From the NCBI GenBank assembly GCA_963682175.1, contig OY821784.1:19821621-19885620 (forward strand): a stretch of 64,000 nt of DNA, written 5' to 3'. Shown here in pieces: positions 24,614-34,356 of the stretch (the stretch's first letter is position 1; each line of letters opens with the position of its first letter). Origin of the DNA: Triglochin maritima. Taxonomy: Eukaryota > Streptophyta > Magnoliopsida > Alismatales > Juncaginaceae. Position numbers and translations under genes: made by a program. The notes under the pieces are model-generated. The model did no database searches. It saw nothing but the letters and a program-made list of their open reading frames with translations, and was not told where the DNA came from.

Positions 24614-27006
24614 GTCCCATCTCCTTCTCTTCTCTTTATCCTCTCTCTTCTTCTCCTTCTCTCCCTCTCGCTCCTCTCTTCCATCTCTCCTTATCCTTAT
24701 AAGGGGAGAGATAGGGAACGAGAAGAGGGAAGAGGAGAGAGGGGGGAAGAGGACAGAGAGAGAGAGAGAGAGAAGAAGAGATAAGGAAGAGGGAGAGAGA
24801 AGGAGAACAGAGAAGGAGGGAGGAAACGAGAGAAGAGGAGAGTGAGAAGGGTGGAGCGTTAGAGAAGGAGAGAGGAGGGAGAGAAGAGAGAGAAGGGAGA
24901 GTGGAGGAGAGGGAGAGAAAGAGAGGGAGAGAGAAGAGGAAGGGAGGAGAGAGGGAGAAAGAGAGAGAAGTAAAGAGAGATAAGGAGAGAGTGAACGAGA
25001 GAGAAGGAGAAGAGAAAGAGCATAAGAGGGAGAGTGAGAAAAGGAGAAGCGAGAGAAGGTGAGGGGTAGAACAAGGAGGAGGAGAGAAGGAGAAGAGGGA
25101 GGAGAGTGGTAGAGAAGAGGAGAAATGGGAAGAGAGATAAGAGAAGAGAGGGAAAGGGGGAGAGAGAGAGAGAAGAGATATGGAGAACGAGAGCGAGAGG
25201 TAGAGAAGGGTGAGAGAAGGAGAGTGGAGAAAAGAGGATAAGAAGAGCAGAGAGAGAGAACACGAGAATAGACAAGAGCGGAGAGGGAGAGAGGAGGGAG
25301 AAGAAGGGGGAGAGAGCGAGAGAAGGAGGAGGGAGATAGAAAATGAAGGAGAAGAAGGAAGAGGAGGGAGAGGGAACGAGAGAGGTAGAGAAGAGAGGGA
25401 AGGAGGAGAGAAGAGGGAGAGAGAAAGAGATGAGGGAGACAGGAGGATAGCGAAGTAGAGGGGAGACGGAGAAGGAGAGGGAGAAGAAGAGAGAGGAGGT
25501 GAAGGAGTGGGAGAGAAGGAAAGAGGGAGAGAGAGAAGGAGAAGGGAAAGAGGAGGGTGGAGAAGGATAAAATGGGTAGGGAGAAGAAGAAGAGAGAAGG
25601 ATAAGGAGAGAAGAAGAAGGGGAGAGGGATAAGAGGGAAGGGAGAGGAGAGGGAATGTGAGGGAGATAGAGATGAGGCGAGGGAGATGAGAGAAAGAGAA
25701 GAGGGAAGAGTGAGAGAGAAGGAGAGTGGTAGAGAAGGAGAGAAGAGAGAGGGGTAGAACGAGAGAGAGTGAGAGAAGGGATGTACAGAATGGGACGAGG
25801 AGAGAGAGATGAGTGGGAGAAAAGGAGAAGCAAGAGAAGGGAGAGAAGAAGATGGAGAAGGAGAGAGAGATAAAGAGAGTGGCATAAGGAGAGAGGGATA
25901 CACGGAAGAGAGAGAAAGAGAAGGTGAGAGAAATGAGAAGGGAGAGAGGAGGAGAAGGATAAGGATAATGAGAAGGCAGAGAAGAGGGAAGAGAGGGGGA
26001 GAGAATGAGAGAGAAGGAGAAGAGAGAGAGGTAGACAACATAGGAGAAGAGAGAAGGATAGAGGCAGAGAAGTGAGAATAGGGATAAGGATAAGGAGAGA
26101 AGAGAAGGAGAACAGAAAAGAGGAGAGAGGGATGGGAGAAAAGATAAGAGATACGAGGGAGAAGAAGGGAGAGAGAGCGAGAGGAGGAGAAGGAGGGAGT
26201 GGAGGAGTGGGATAAGTGGGAGAGAGAAAAGGAGAGAAGGAGAGGGATAAGAGGGAGATAGAGAAGGAGAAATAAGAGAGGACAGATAAGAGGAGAGAGA
26301 AAGAGAGAGATAATAAGAGGGAGAAGGAGAGAGAGGGAAATGGAGAAGAGGAGAGGGAGAGGAGGAGACAGAGAAGGGAAGGTGAGAGAAAAAAAGGAGA
26401 GGGATTGAAGGAGAAGAGAGGGGCAATTAGAGGAGATGAAAGGATTAAAGGAGAGAGAGAAGATGAGGGAGAAGGAGAGGAGAGGAAGAGAGGGCAGGAG
26501 AGAGAGGGAGAGATAAGGAGAAGAGAGAGGGAACGAGAGGATACGGATGGATAAGAGGAGAGAGCGGAGAAGGAGGGAGAGAGCGGGAGGGAGGGAGAGA
26601 GAACGAGAGGACGAGAGGGGAGGAGAGAGAGGGAGAATAGGGGGAGAGAGAGAAGAAGAAGGAGAGAGGGAACAAGAGAGGAGGTGAGAGGGAACAAGAA
26701 AATGAGAGGAGAACGGAGAAGGATAGGAGGAGAAGAAGGAAGGGGAAGGGAACGAGATAGAGAAGGGAGAGTAGAGACACAGAAGGAGAGAAGCAAGAGA
26801 GATAGAGGAGGAGGGAGGAACCGAGAGAGGTGAGAGGAGGAGAGGGATAAGGAGATAGAGAAGGGGAGAGAAGAGAGAGAGAAAGGAGAGTAGAGGGAAG
26901 AGAAGAGGATAGGAGGGAGAAGGAGAGAGAAGGTAAGGAGAGGGAAGAAGGGGGGAGAGAGAACGGGGAGAGGAGCGAAGAAGGGAAGGAGGAGATTGAG
27001 AGAGGA
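24614..27006 (+). repeat. Satellite monomer M10 (2,393 bp)
   Basis: Carries all four M6 markers, at about 25,208, 25,555, 26,540 and 26,730, and has the same length as M6. Confidence 0.94.
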
Positions 27007-29417
27007 GTCCCATCTCCTTCTCTTCTCTTTATCCTCTCTCTTCTTCTCCTTCTCTCCCTCTCGCTCCTCTCTTCCATCTCTCCTTATCCTTATAAGGGGA
27101 GAGATAGGGAACGAGAAGAGGGAAGAGGAGAGAGGGGGGAAGAGGACAGAGAGAGAGAGAGAGAAGAAGAGATAAGGAAGAGGGAGAGAGAAGGAGAACA
27201 GAGAAGGAGGGAGGAAACGAGAGAAGAGGAGAGTGAGAAGGGTGGAGCGTTAGAGAAGGAGAGAGGAGGGAGAGAAGAGAGAGAAGGGAGAGTGGAGGAG
27301 AGGGAGAGAAAGAGAGGGAGAGAGAAGAGGAAGGGAGGAGAGAGGGAGAAAGAGAGAGAAGTAAAGAGAGATAAGGAGAGAGTGAACGAGAGAGAAGGAG
27401 AAGAGAAAGAGCATAAGAGGGAGAGTGAGAAAAGGAGAAGCGAGAGAAGGTGAGGGGTAGAACAAGGAGGAGGAGAGAAGGAGAAGAGGGAGGAGAGTGG
27501 TAGAGAAGAGGAGAAATGGGAAGAGATATAAGAGAAGAGAGGGAAAGGGGGAGAGAGAGAGAGAGAGAAGAGATATGGAGAACGAGAGCGAGAGGTAGAG
27601 AAGGGGGAGAGAAGGAGAGTGGAGAAAAGAGGATAAGAAGAGCAGAGAGAGAGAACACGAGAATAGACAAGAGCGGAGAGGGAGAGAGGAGGGAGAAGAA
27701 GGGGGAGAGAGCGAGAGAAGGAGGAGGGAGATAGAAAATGAAGGAGAAGAAGGAAGAGGAGGGAGAGGGAACGAGAGAGGTAGAGAAGAGAGGGAAGGAG
27801 GAGAGAAGAGGGAGAGAGAAAGAGATGAGGGAGACAGGAGGATAGCGAAGTAGAGGGGAGACGGAGAAGGAGAGGGAGAAGAAGAGAGAGGCAGAAGAGA
27901 GAGGAGGTGAAGGAGTGGGAGAGAAGGAAAGAGGGGGAGAGAGAAGGAGAAGGGAAAGAGGAGGATGGAGAAGGATAAAATGGGTAGGGAGAAGAGGAAG
28001 AGAGAAGGATAAGGAGAGAAGAAGAAGGGGAGAGGGATAAGAGGGAAGGGAGAGGAGAGGGAATGTGAGGGAGATAGAGATGAGGCGAGGGAGATGAGAG
28101 AAAGAGAAGAGGGAAGAGTGAGAGAGAAGGAGAGTGGTAGAGAAGGAGAGAAGAGAGAGGGGTAGAACGAGAGAGAGTGAGAGAAGGGATGTACAGAATG
28201 GGACGAGGAGAGAGAGATGAGTGGGAGAAAAGGAGAAGCAAGAGAAGGGAGAGAAGAAGATGGAGAAGGAGAGAGAGATAAAGAGAGTGGCATAAGGAGA
28301 GAGGGATAGACGGAAGAGAGAGAAAGAGAAGGTGAGAGAAATGAGAAGGGAGAGAGGAGGAGAAGGATAAGGATAATGAGAAGGCAGAGAAGAGGGAAGA
28401 GAGGGGGAGAGAATGAGAGAGAAGGAGAAGAGAGAGAGGTAGACAACATAGGAGAAGAGAGAAGGATCGAGGCAGAGAAGTGAGAATAGGGATAAGGATA
28501 AGGAGAGAAGAGAAGGAGAACAGAAAACAGGAGAGAGGGATGGGAGAAAAGATAAGAGATACGGGGGAGAAGAAGGGAGAGAGAGCGAGAAGAGGAGAAG
28601 GAGGGAGTGGAGGAGTGGGATAAGTGGGAGAGAGAAAAGGAGAGAAGGAGAGGAATAAGAGGGAGATAGAGAAGGAGAAATAAGAGAGGACAGATAAGAG
28701 GAGAGAGAAAGAGAGAGATAATAAGAGGGAGAAGGAGAGAGAGGGACATGGAGAAGAGGAGAGGGAGAGGAGGAGACAGAGAAGGGAAGGTGAGAGAAAA
28801 AAAGGAGAGGGATTGAAGGAGAAGAGAGGGGCAATTAGAGGAGATGAAAGGATTAAAGGAGAGAGAGAAGATGAGGGAGAAGGAGAGGAGAGGAAGAGAG
28901 GGCAGGAGAGAGAGGGAGAGATAAGGAGAAGAGAGAGGGAACGAGAGGACACGGACGGATAAGAGGAGAGAGCGGAGAAGGAGGGAGAGAGCGGGAGGGA
29001 GGGAGAGAGAACGAGAGGACGAGAGGGGAGGAGAGAGAGGGAGAAGAGGGGAGAGAGAGAGAAGAAGAAGAAGGAGAGTGGGAACAAGAGAGGAGGTGAG
29101 AGGGAACAAGAAAATGAGAGGAAAACGGAGAAGGATAGGAGGAGAAGAGGGAAGGGGAAGGGAACGAGATAGAGAAGGGAGAGTAGAGACACAGAAGGAG
29201 AGAAGCAAGAGAGATAGAGGAGGAGGGAGGAACCGAGAGAGGTGAGAGGAGGAGAGGGATAAGGAGATAGAGAAGGGGAGAGAAGAGAGAGAGAAAGGAG
29301 AGTAGTGGGAAGAGAAGAGGATAGGAGGGAGAGGGAGAGAGAAGGTAAGGAGAGGGAAGAAGGGGGAGAGAGAACGGGGAGAGGAGCGAAGAAGGGAAGG
29401 AGGAGATTGAGAGAGGA
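27007..29417 (+). repeat. Satellite monomer M11 (2,411 bp)
   Basis: Intermediate type. It has the 12-bp CAGAAGAGAGAG insertion (near 27,890), GGATAGACGG, GGATCGAGG and GATACGGGGGAG, matching the extra segments of M5 and M8. Private changes include GGACATGG near 28,745, CACGGACGG near 28,951 and an extra AGA near 29,068. Confidence 0.93.
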
Positions 29418-31809
29418 GTCCCATCTCCTTCTCTTCTCTTTATCCTCTCTCTTCTTCTCCTTCTCTCCCTCTCGCTCCTCTCTTCCATCTCTCCTTATCC
29501 TTATAAGGGGAGAGATAGGGAACGAGAAGAGGGAAGAGGAGAGACGGGGGAAGAGGACAGAGAGAGAAGAAGAGATAAGGAAGAGGGAGAGAGAAGGAGA
29601 ACAGAGAAGGAGGGAGGAAACGAGAGAAGAGGAGAGTGAGAAGGGTGGAGCGTTAGAGAAGGAGAGAGGAGGGAGAGAAGAGAGAGAAGGGAGAGTGGAG
29701 GAGAGGGAGAGAAAGAGAGGGAGAGAGAAGAGGAAGGGAGGAGAGAGGGAGAAAGAGAGAGAAGTAAAGAGAGATAAGGAGAGAGTGAACGAGAGAGAAG
29801 GAGAAGAGAAAGAGTATAAGAGGGAGAATGAGAAAAGGAGAAGCGAGAGAAGGTGAGTAGAACAAGGAGGAGGAGAGAAGGAGAAGAGGGAGGAGAGTGG
29901 TAGAGAAGAGGAGAAATGGGAAGAGAGATAAGAGAAGAGAGGGAAAGGGAGAGAGAGAGAGAGAAGAGATATGGAGAACGAGAGCGAGAGGTAGAGAAGG
30001 GGGAGAGAAGGAGAGTGGAGAAAAGAGGATAAGAAGAGCAGAGAGAGAGAACACGAGAATAGACAAGAGCGGAGAGGGAGAGAGGAGGGAGAAGAAGGGG
30101 GAGAGAGCGAGAGAAGGAGGAGGGAGATAGAAAATGAAGGAGAAGAAGGAAGAGGAGGGAGAGGGAACGAGAGAGGTAGAGAAGAGAGGGAAGGAGGAGC
30201 GAAGAGGGAGAGAGAAAGAGATGAGGGAGACAGGAGGATAGCGAAGTAGAGGGGAGACGGAGAAGGAGAGGGAGAAGAAGAGAGAGGCAGAAGAGAGAGG
30301 AGGTGAAGGAGTGGGAGAGAAGGAAAGAGGGAGAGAGAGAAGGAGAAGGAAAAAAGGAGGATGGAGAAGGATAAAATGGGTAGAGAGAAGAAGAAGAGAG
30401 AAGGATAAGGAGAGAAGAAGAAGGGGAGAGGGATAAGAGGGAAGGGAGTGGAGAGGGAATGTGAGGTAGATAGAGATGAGGCGAGGGAGATGAGAGAAAT
30501 AGAAGAGGGAAGAGTGAGAGAGAAGGAGAGCGGTAGAGAAGGAGAGAAGAGAGAGGGGTAGAACGAGAGAGAGAGTGAGAGAAGGGTTGTACAGAATGCG
30601 ACGAGGAGAGAGAGATGAGTGGGAGAAAAGGAGAAGCAAGAGAAGGGAGAGAAGAAGATGGAGAAGGAGAGAGAGATAAAGAGAGTGGCATAAGGAGAGA
30701 GGGATAGACGGAAGAGAGAGAAAGAGAAGGTGAGAGAAATGAGAAGGGAGAGAGGAGGAGAAGGATAAGGATAATGAGATGGCAGAGAAGAGGGAACAGA
30801 GGGGGAGAGAATGAGAGAGAAGGAGAAGAGAGAGAGGTAGACAACATAGGAGATGAGAGAAGGATAGAGGCAGAGAAGTGAGAATAGGGATAAGGATAAG
30901 GAGAGAAGAGAAGGAGAACAGAAAAGAGGAGAGAGGGATGGGAGAAAAGATAAGAGATACGAGGGAGAAGAAGGGAGAGGGAGCGAGAGGAGGAGAAGGA
31001 GGGAGTGGGGGAGTGGGCTGGGAGAGAGAAAAGGAGAGAAGGAGAGGGATAAGAGGGAGATAGAGAAGGAGAAATAAGAGAGGACAGATAAGAGGAGAGA
31101 GAAAGAGAGAGATAATAAGAGGGAGAAGGAGAGAGAGGGAAATGGAGAAGAGGAGAGGGAGAGGAGGAGACAGAGAAGGGAAGGTGAGAGAAAAAAAAGG
31201 GAGGGATTGAAGGAGAAGAGAGGGGCAATTAGAGGAGATGAAAGGATTAAAGGAGAGAGAGAAGATGAGGGAGAAGGAGAGGAGAGGAAGAGAGGGCAGG
31301 AGAGAGAGGGAGAGATAAGGAGAAGAGAGAGGGAACGAGAGGACACGGATGGATAAGAGGAGAGAGCGGAGAAGGAGGGAGAGAGCGGGAGGGAGGGAGA
31401 GAGAACGAGAGGACGAGAGGGGAGGAGAGAGAGGGAGAAGAGGGGGGAGAGAGAGAAGAAGAAGGAGAGAGGGAACAAGAGAGGAGGTGAGAGGGAACAA
31501 GAAAATGAGAGGAGAACGGAGAAGGATAGGAGGAGAAGAGGGAAGGGGAAGGGAACGAGATAGAGAAGGGAGAGTAGAGACACAGAAGGAGAGAAGCAAG
31601 AGAGATAGAGGAGGAGGGAGGAACCGAGAGAGGTGAGAGGAGGAGAGGGATAAGGAGATAGAGAAGGGGAGAGAAGAGAGAGAGAAAGGAGAGTAGAGGG
31701 AAGAGAAGAGGATAGGAGGGAGAAGGAGAGAGAAGGTAAGGAGAGGGAAGAAGGGGGGAGAGAGAACGGGGAGAGGAGCGAAGAAGGGAAGGAGGAGATT
31801 GAGAGAGGA
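29418..31809 (+). repeat. Satellite monomer M12 (2,392 bp), the most diverged copy by eye
   Basis: Many private changes, including GAGCGAAG near 30,196, an A-run near 30,350, AGCGGTAG near 30,530, GTTGTACAGAATGCG near 30,585, and a rearranged GTGGGCTGGGAG near 31,015. First copy with GGGTAGAGAGAAG, the right-hand type. The GA tract after the block is short, (AG)4. Confidence 0.93.
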
Positions 31810-32513
31810 GTCCCATCTCCTTCTCTTCTCTTTATCCTCTCTCTTCTTCTCCTTCTCTCCCTCTCGCTCCTCTCTTCCATCTCTCTTTATCCTTATAAGG
31901 AGAGATAGGGAACGAGAAGAGGGAAGAGGAGAGAGGGGGGAAGAGGACAGAGAGAGAGAAGAAGAGATAAGGAAGAGGGAGAGAGAAGGAGAACAGGGAA
32001 GGAGGGAGGAAACGAGAGAAGAGGAGAGTGAGAAGGGTAGAGCGTTAGAGAAGGAGAGAGGAGGGAGAGAAGAGAGAGAAGGGAGAGTGGAGGAGAGGGA
32101 GAGAAAGAGAGGGAGAGAGAAGAGGAAGGGAGGAGAGAGGGAGAAAGAGAGAGAAGTAAAGAGAGATAAGGAGAGAGTGAACGAGAGAGAAGGAGAAGAG
32201 AAAGAGCATAAGAGGGAGAATGAGAAAAGGAGAAGCGAGAGAAGGTGAGGGGTAGAACAAGGAGGAGGAGAGAAGGAGAAGAGGGAGGAGAGTGGTAGAG
32301 AAGAGGAGAAATGGGAAGAGAGATAAGAGAAGAGTGGGAAAGGGAGAGAGAGAGAAGAGATATGGAGAACGAGAGCGAGAGGTAGAGAAGGGGGAGAGAA
32401 GGAGAGTGGAGAAAAGAGGATAAGAAGAGCAGAGAGAGAGAGAGAACACGAGAATAGACAAGAGCGGAGAGGGAGAGAGGAGGGTGAGGAAGGGGGAGAG
32501 AGCGAGAGAAGGA

Positions 32514-32529
32514 GGAGGGAGATAGAAAA
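32514..32529 (+). repeat. Target-site duplication of LINE 1, left copy
   Basis: GGAGGGAGATAGAAAA, identical to 38,037-38,052. The uninterrupted sequence in other monomers is GGAGGGAGATAGAAAATG, so this is duplicated satellite. One more A upstream could belong to it but cannot be told from the A tail on the right. Confidence 0.95.
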
Positions 32530-32655
32530 AAAAAGAGTGAGATAGAGAAGGAAAAAGTTGGAGAGAGAAGCTCTAGGGAAAGCATGGGGTTTTCTATGGG
32601 TTTCCTAGGTCATTTTTCACGTTTTTCCACTTAAATCTTCGTTTTTTCCACTTTT
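32530..32655 (+). promoter_or_regulatory. LINE 1 leader (5' UTR) with short upstream ORF
   Basis: 126 bp before ORF1. It begins A/G-rich, then has the block GAGAGAGAAGCTCT (32,561-32,574), also found 25 bp into LINE 2. An upstream ATG in AGCATGGG (ATG at 32,584) opens a 16-codon frame closing at TAA 32,632-32,634, 21 bp before the ORF1 start. L1-type elements carry internal promoters in this region, but no specific promoter motif is recognisable. Confidence 0.6.
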
Positions 32656-34356
32656 ATGGAGCGATCTAGTCGCTCTTCTCATGTTGTGATGCAAGATGGA
32701 GGTTGTGGCAATGTTTTGGACCTCCAAAATGCTCATTTGGGCCGGCAAGGGGAGTTAGAGGAAGAGAGGCCGAGTACCACTAGGGGGAATGGTGCACCAT
32801 CTCCGAGGAAATGGACGGACTTGTTCTCTTCGTGCCCAAGGGCATCCACGGCTCTTGAGTTCGTGGAACCGGAAGTTAAGGAGGGCGTGCGCATGGCAAG
32901 GTGCTCAAGGGAGGAGGTCGGCCCTTGGTTTGTGAGGGGCACACCTCTAGTGGTTCAACGATGGACACCCACAACCGTGATGAAGAGGGAGAAGATGTCC
33001 ACGATGCCCATTTGGATCCGCATGCCGGAGTTGGATTTGCGGTTTTGGTCATCAAAGAACTTGAGCACTATAGCTAGTGTCATTGGAAGACCCCTCTACA
33101 TGGATGAGAACACGGCGGTGGGGAGGCGATTGGCTTATGCACGTTTGTGTGTGGAAGTTCCATGCACGTTTGACTACCCACCAAGAATCCGAGTTCAAGT
33201 GGAGGATGGAGAGGAGGAGGATATTGCGGTGGAGTATGAGTGGAGGTTGGGGTATTGCGATGATTGCAAGGACTTTGGCCATGCTCCGGCGAGATGCCCA
33301 CGTAGAGCCCAAGTGAAGCCGATCGGAAAGAAGAAAAGCAAAGAATGGGAGGTGGTGGGGAGAGGAGGGAAAGAAGTGCGATCACAAGAGGAGAAGGAAG
33401 GTGAAAACGTGGTGGCTGGAATGGGCGTTGAAGGTGAAACAAATGAGGTATTGGGAGTGGTTGCCGGTGAGGAGGGGCTGGCCGGAGGTGCGCCGGTAGA
33501 GGTCGCCGGAGATGTCACCAGAGGTGAGGTGGTCATGGGGGAAGGTGCACATGGGACAAACAAAGGGGGACAAAAAGTTAGTGGAGGGGGACAAAAAGGA
33601 AGGGAAGGACAAAAAGGAAAAAGCATCTTTGGAAAAGAAAAAGCATGTTCTTTGCTTGAGCCAATTATTGGGGGGAATTTCGAAATTGATGGGGGGGCTA
33701 CACCTTTGGGCAGCCATGAAGCAAATGGGAAGGATACACGTGGAAAGGAAAAAGCCAATGATGGGAGGCCAAACCAAAACGTGACAAGTGTCATAGGGGT
33801 GGGTAAAGAAAGAGAAAATGATGTGGATGCACTTGAAGGAGTTGTTACTCTTGCTTTTGAGGAGGATTTTCGAAATGCCACAAACCAAAATGAGGTGTGG
33901 ACTTCTCCCAAACGAGTGGCACACGAGATGGACAAGGGGAGTTCGAATTTGGTGCTCATCCGTGGGGGAGCCTCGGAAGGAGGTTCATGTGGCCGGTTTG
34001 AAGCTCTCAAGGGCCTCGGTGAAGTGGTGCAACCCGAGAGTGAGGATAGGGTGATGAGGGAGGAAATGAGGGGGGCGAGGGTGGGAACAAAAGCTACATC
34101 CCCACCCCCGGTGGTGGACTTGTCCTCCATCTCCCCACAACCGGAGGCGTTCAAAGCCGTTCGTGAGAAGGCCATGGTGCAACAAAGAGCAACACGAGGT
34201 GGAAAGGGATCTCGATCCCCTACTCCAAAACATGAATATGCTTGTGTGGAATGTGCGCGGCGCAAATCTCCCCGGCCGTGCACACATGATACGGGGAAAA
34301 ATAAGAGAGGCAAAGGCGGATGTTGTGTGCATTTTGGAACACAAAGTGAAGACTAA
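32656..34356 (+). CDS. LINE 1 ORF1 protein (gag-like, DUF4283 remnant and zf-CCHC_4)
   Basis: 566-residue open frame. In this family ORF1 protein binds element RNA and forms the ribonucleoprotein used in retrotransposition. Visible parts in order: a conserved W-x2-LF start of the DUF4283 region (WTDLFSS, 53-59), the domain end GPWFVRG...QRWTP (89-105), the PIWIRMPEL...IASVIGRP segment (118-146), and a knuckle C-x2-C-x4-H-x4-C at C201, C204, H209, C214 (33,256-33,297). A long polar, Gly/Glu/Lys-rich tail follows. Compared with LINE 2 ORF1, about 60 residues between EEV (86-88) and GPW (89-91) are missing in frame, removing the DUF4283 core. The last ~42 codons overlap ORF2 in another frame and look like ORF2 sequence read out of frame, so the native C-terminus may be shorter. 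The ATG was chosen as the first in frame after the leader. Confidence 0.85.
   Translation: MERSSRSSHVVMQDGGCGNVLDLQNAHLGRQGELEEERPSTTRGNGAPSPRKWTDLFSSCPRASTALEFVEPEVKEGVRMARCSREEVGPWFVRGTPLVVQRWTPTTVMKREKMSTMPIWIRMPELDLRFWSSKNLSTIASVIGRPLYMDENTAVGRRLAYARLCVEVPCTFDYPPRIRVQVEDGEEEDIAVEYEWRLGYCDDCKDFGHAPARCPRRAQVKPIGKKKSKEWEVVGRGGKEVRSQEEKEGENVVAGMGVEGETNEVLGVVAGEEGLAGGAPVEVAGDVTRGEVVMGEGAHGTNKGGQKVSGGGQKGREGQKGKSIFGKEKACSLLEPIIGGNFEIDGGATPLGSHEANGKDTRGKEKANDGRPNQNVTSVIGVGKERENDVDALEGVVTLAFEEDFRNATNQNEVWTSPKRVAHEMDKGSSNLVLIRGGASEGGSCGRFEALKGLGEVVQPESEDRVMREEMRGARVGTKATSPPPVVDLSSISPQPEAFKAVREKAMVQQRATRGGKGSRSPTPKHEYACVECARRKSPRPCTHDTGKNKRGKGGCCVHFGTQSED
33256..33297 (+). other. CCHC zinc knuckle of LINE 1 ORF1
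   Basis: C-x2-C-x4-H-x4-C (C201, C204, H209, C214) after a YEWR motif, the usual arrangement in plant L1 ORF1 (zf-CCHC_4). Expected to contact nucleic acid. Confidence 0.88.

Larger units (their letters stand above)
1..32529 (+). repeat. Homopurine satellite array, left block (tail of one monomer, M1-M12 and start of M13)
   Basis: Tandem head-to-tail array with a ~2.39-kb period. The + strand is nearly all A and G, and T and C are concentrated in one ~90-bp block per monomer. Phase marks occur at 345, 2740, 5135, 7530, 9935, 13672, 16065, 18463, 22221, 24614, 27007, 29418 and 31810. Successive monomers differ by only a handful of substitutions and small indels by eye. The array continues past the left window edge in mid-monomer. 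It ends at the target-site duplication of the first LINE. No gene, promoter or RNA gene is supportable in it. Long open frames here are composition artefacts. Confidence 0.97.

Noticed and set aside
1..32529. Possible CRISPR array or short tandem repeat locus
   Set aside because: The period is ~2.4 kb with no short regular spacers, and the LINEs show a plant nuclear genome.
33195..34313. Minus-strand 372-codon frame opposite LINE 1 ORF1
   Set aside because: Antisense shadow of ORF1 caused by its codon composition; ORF1 on the + strand has recognisable domains.
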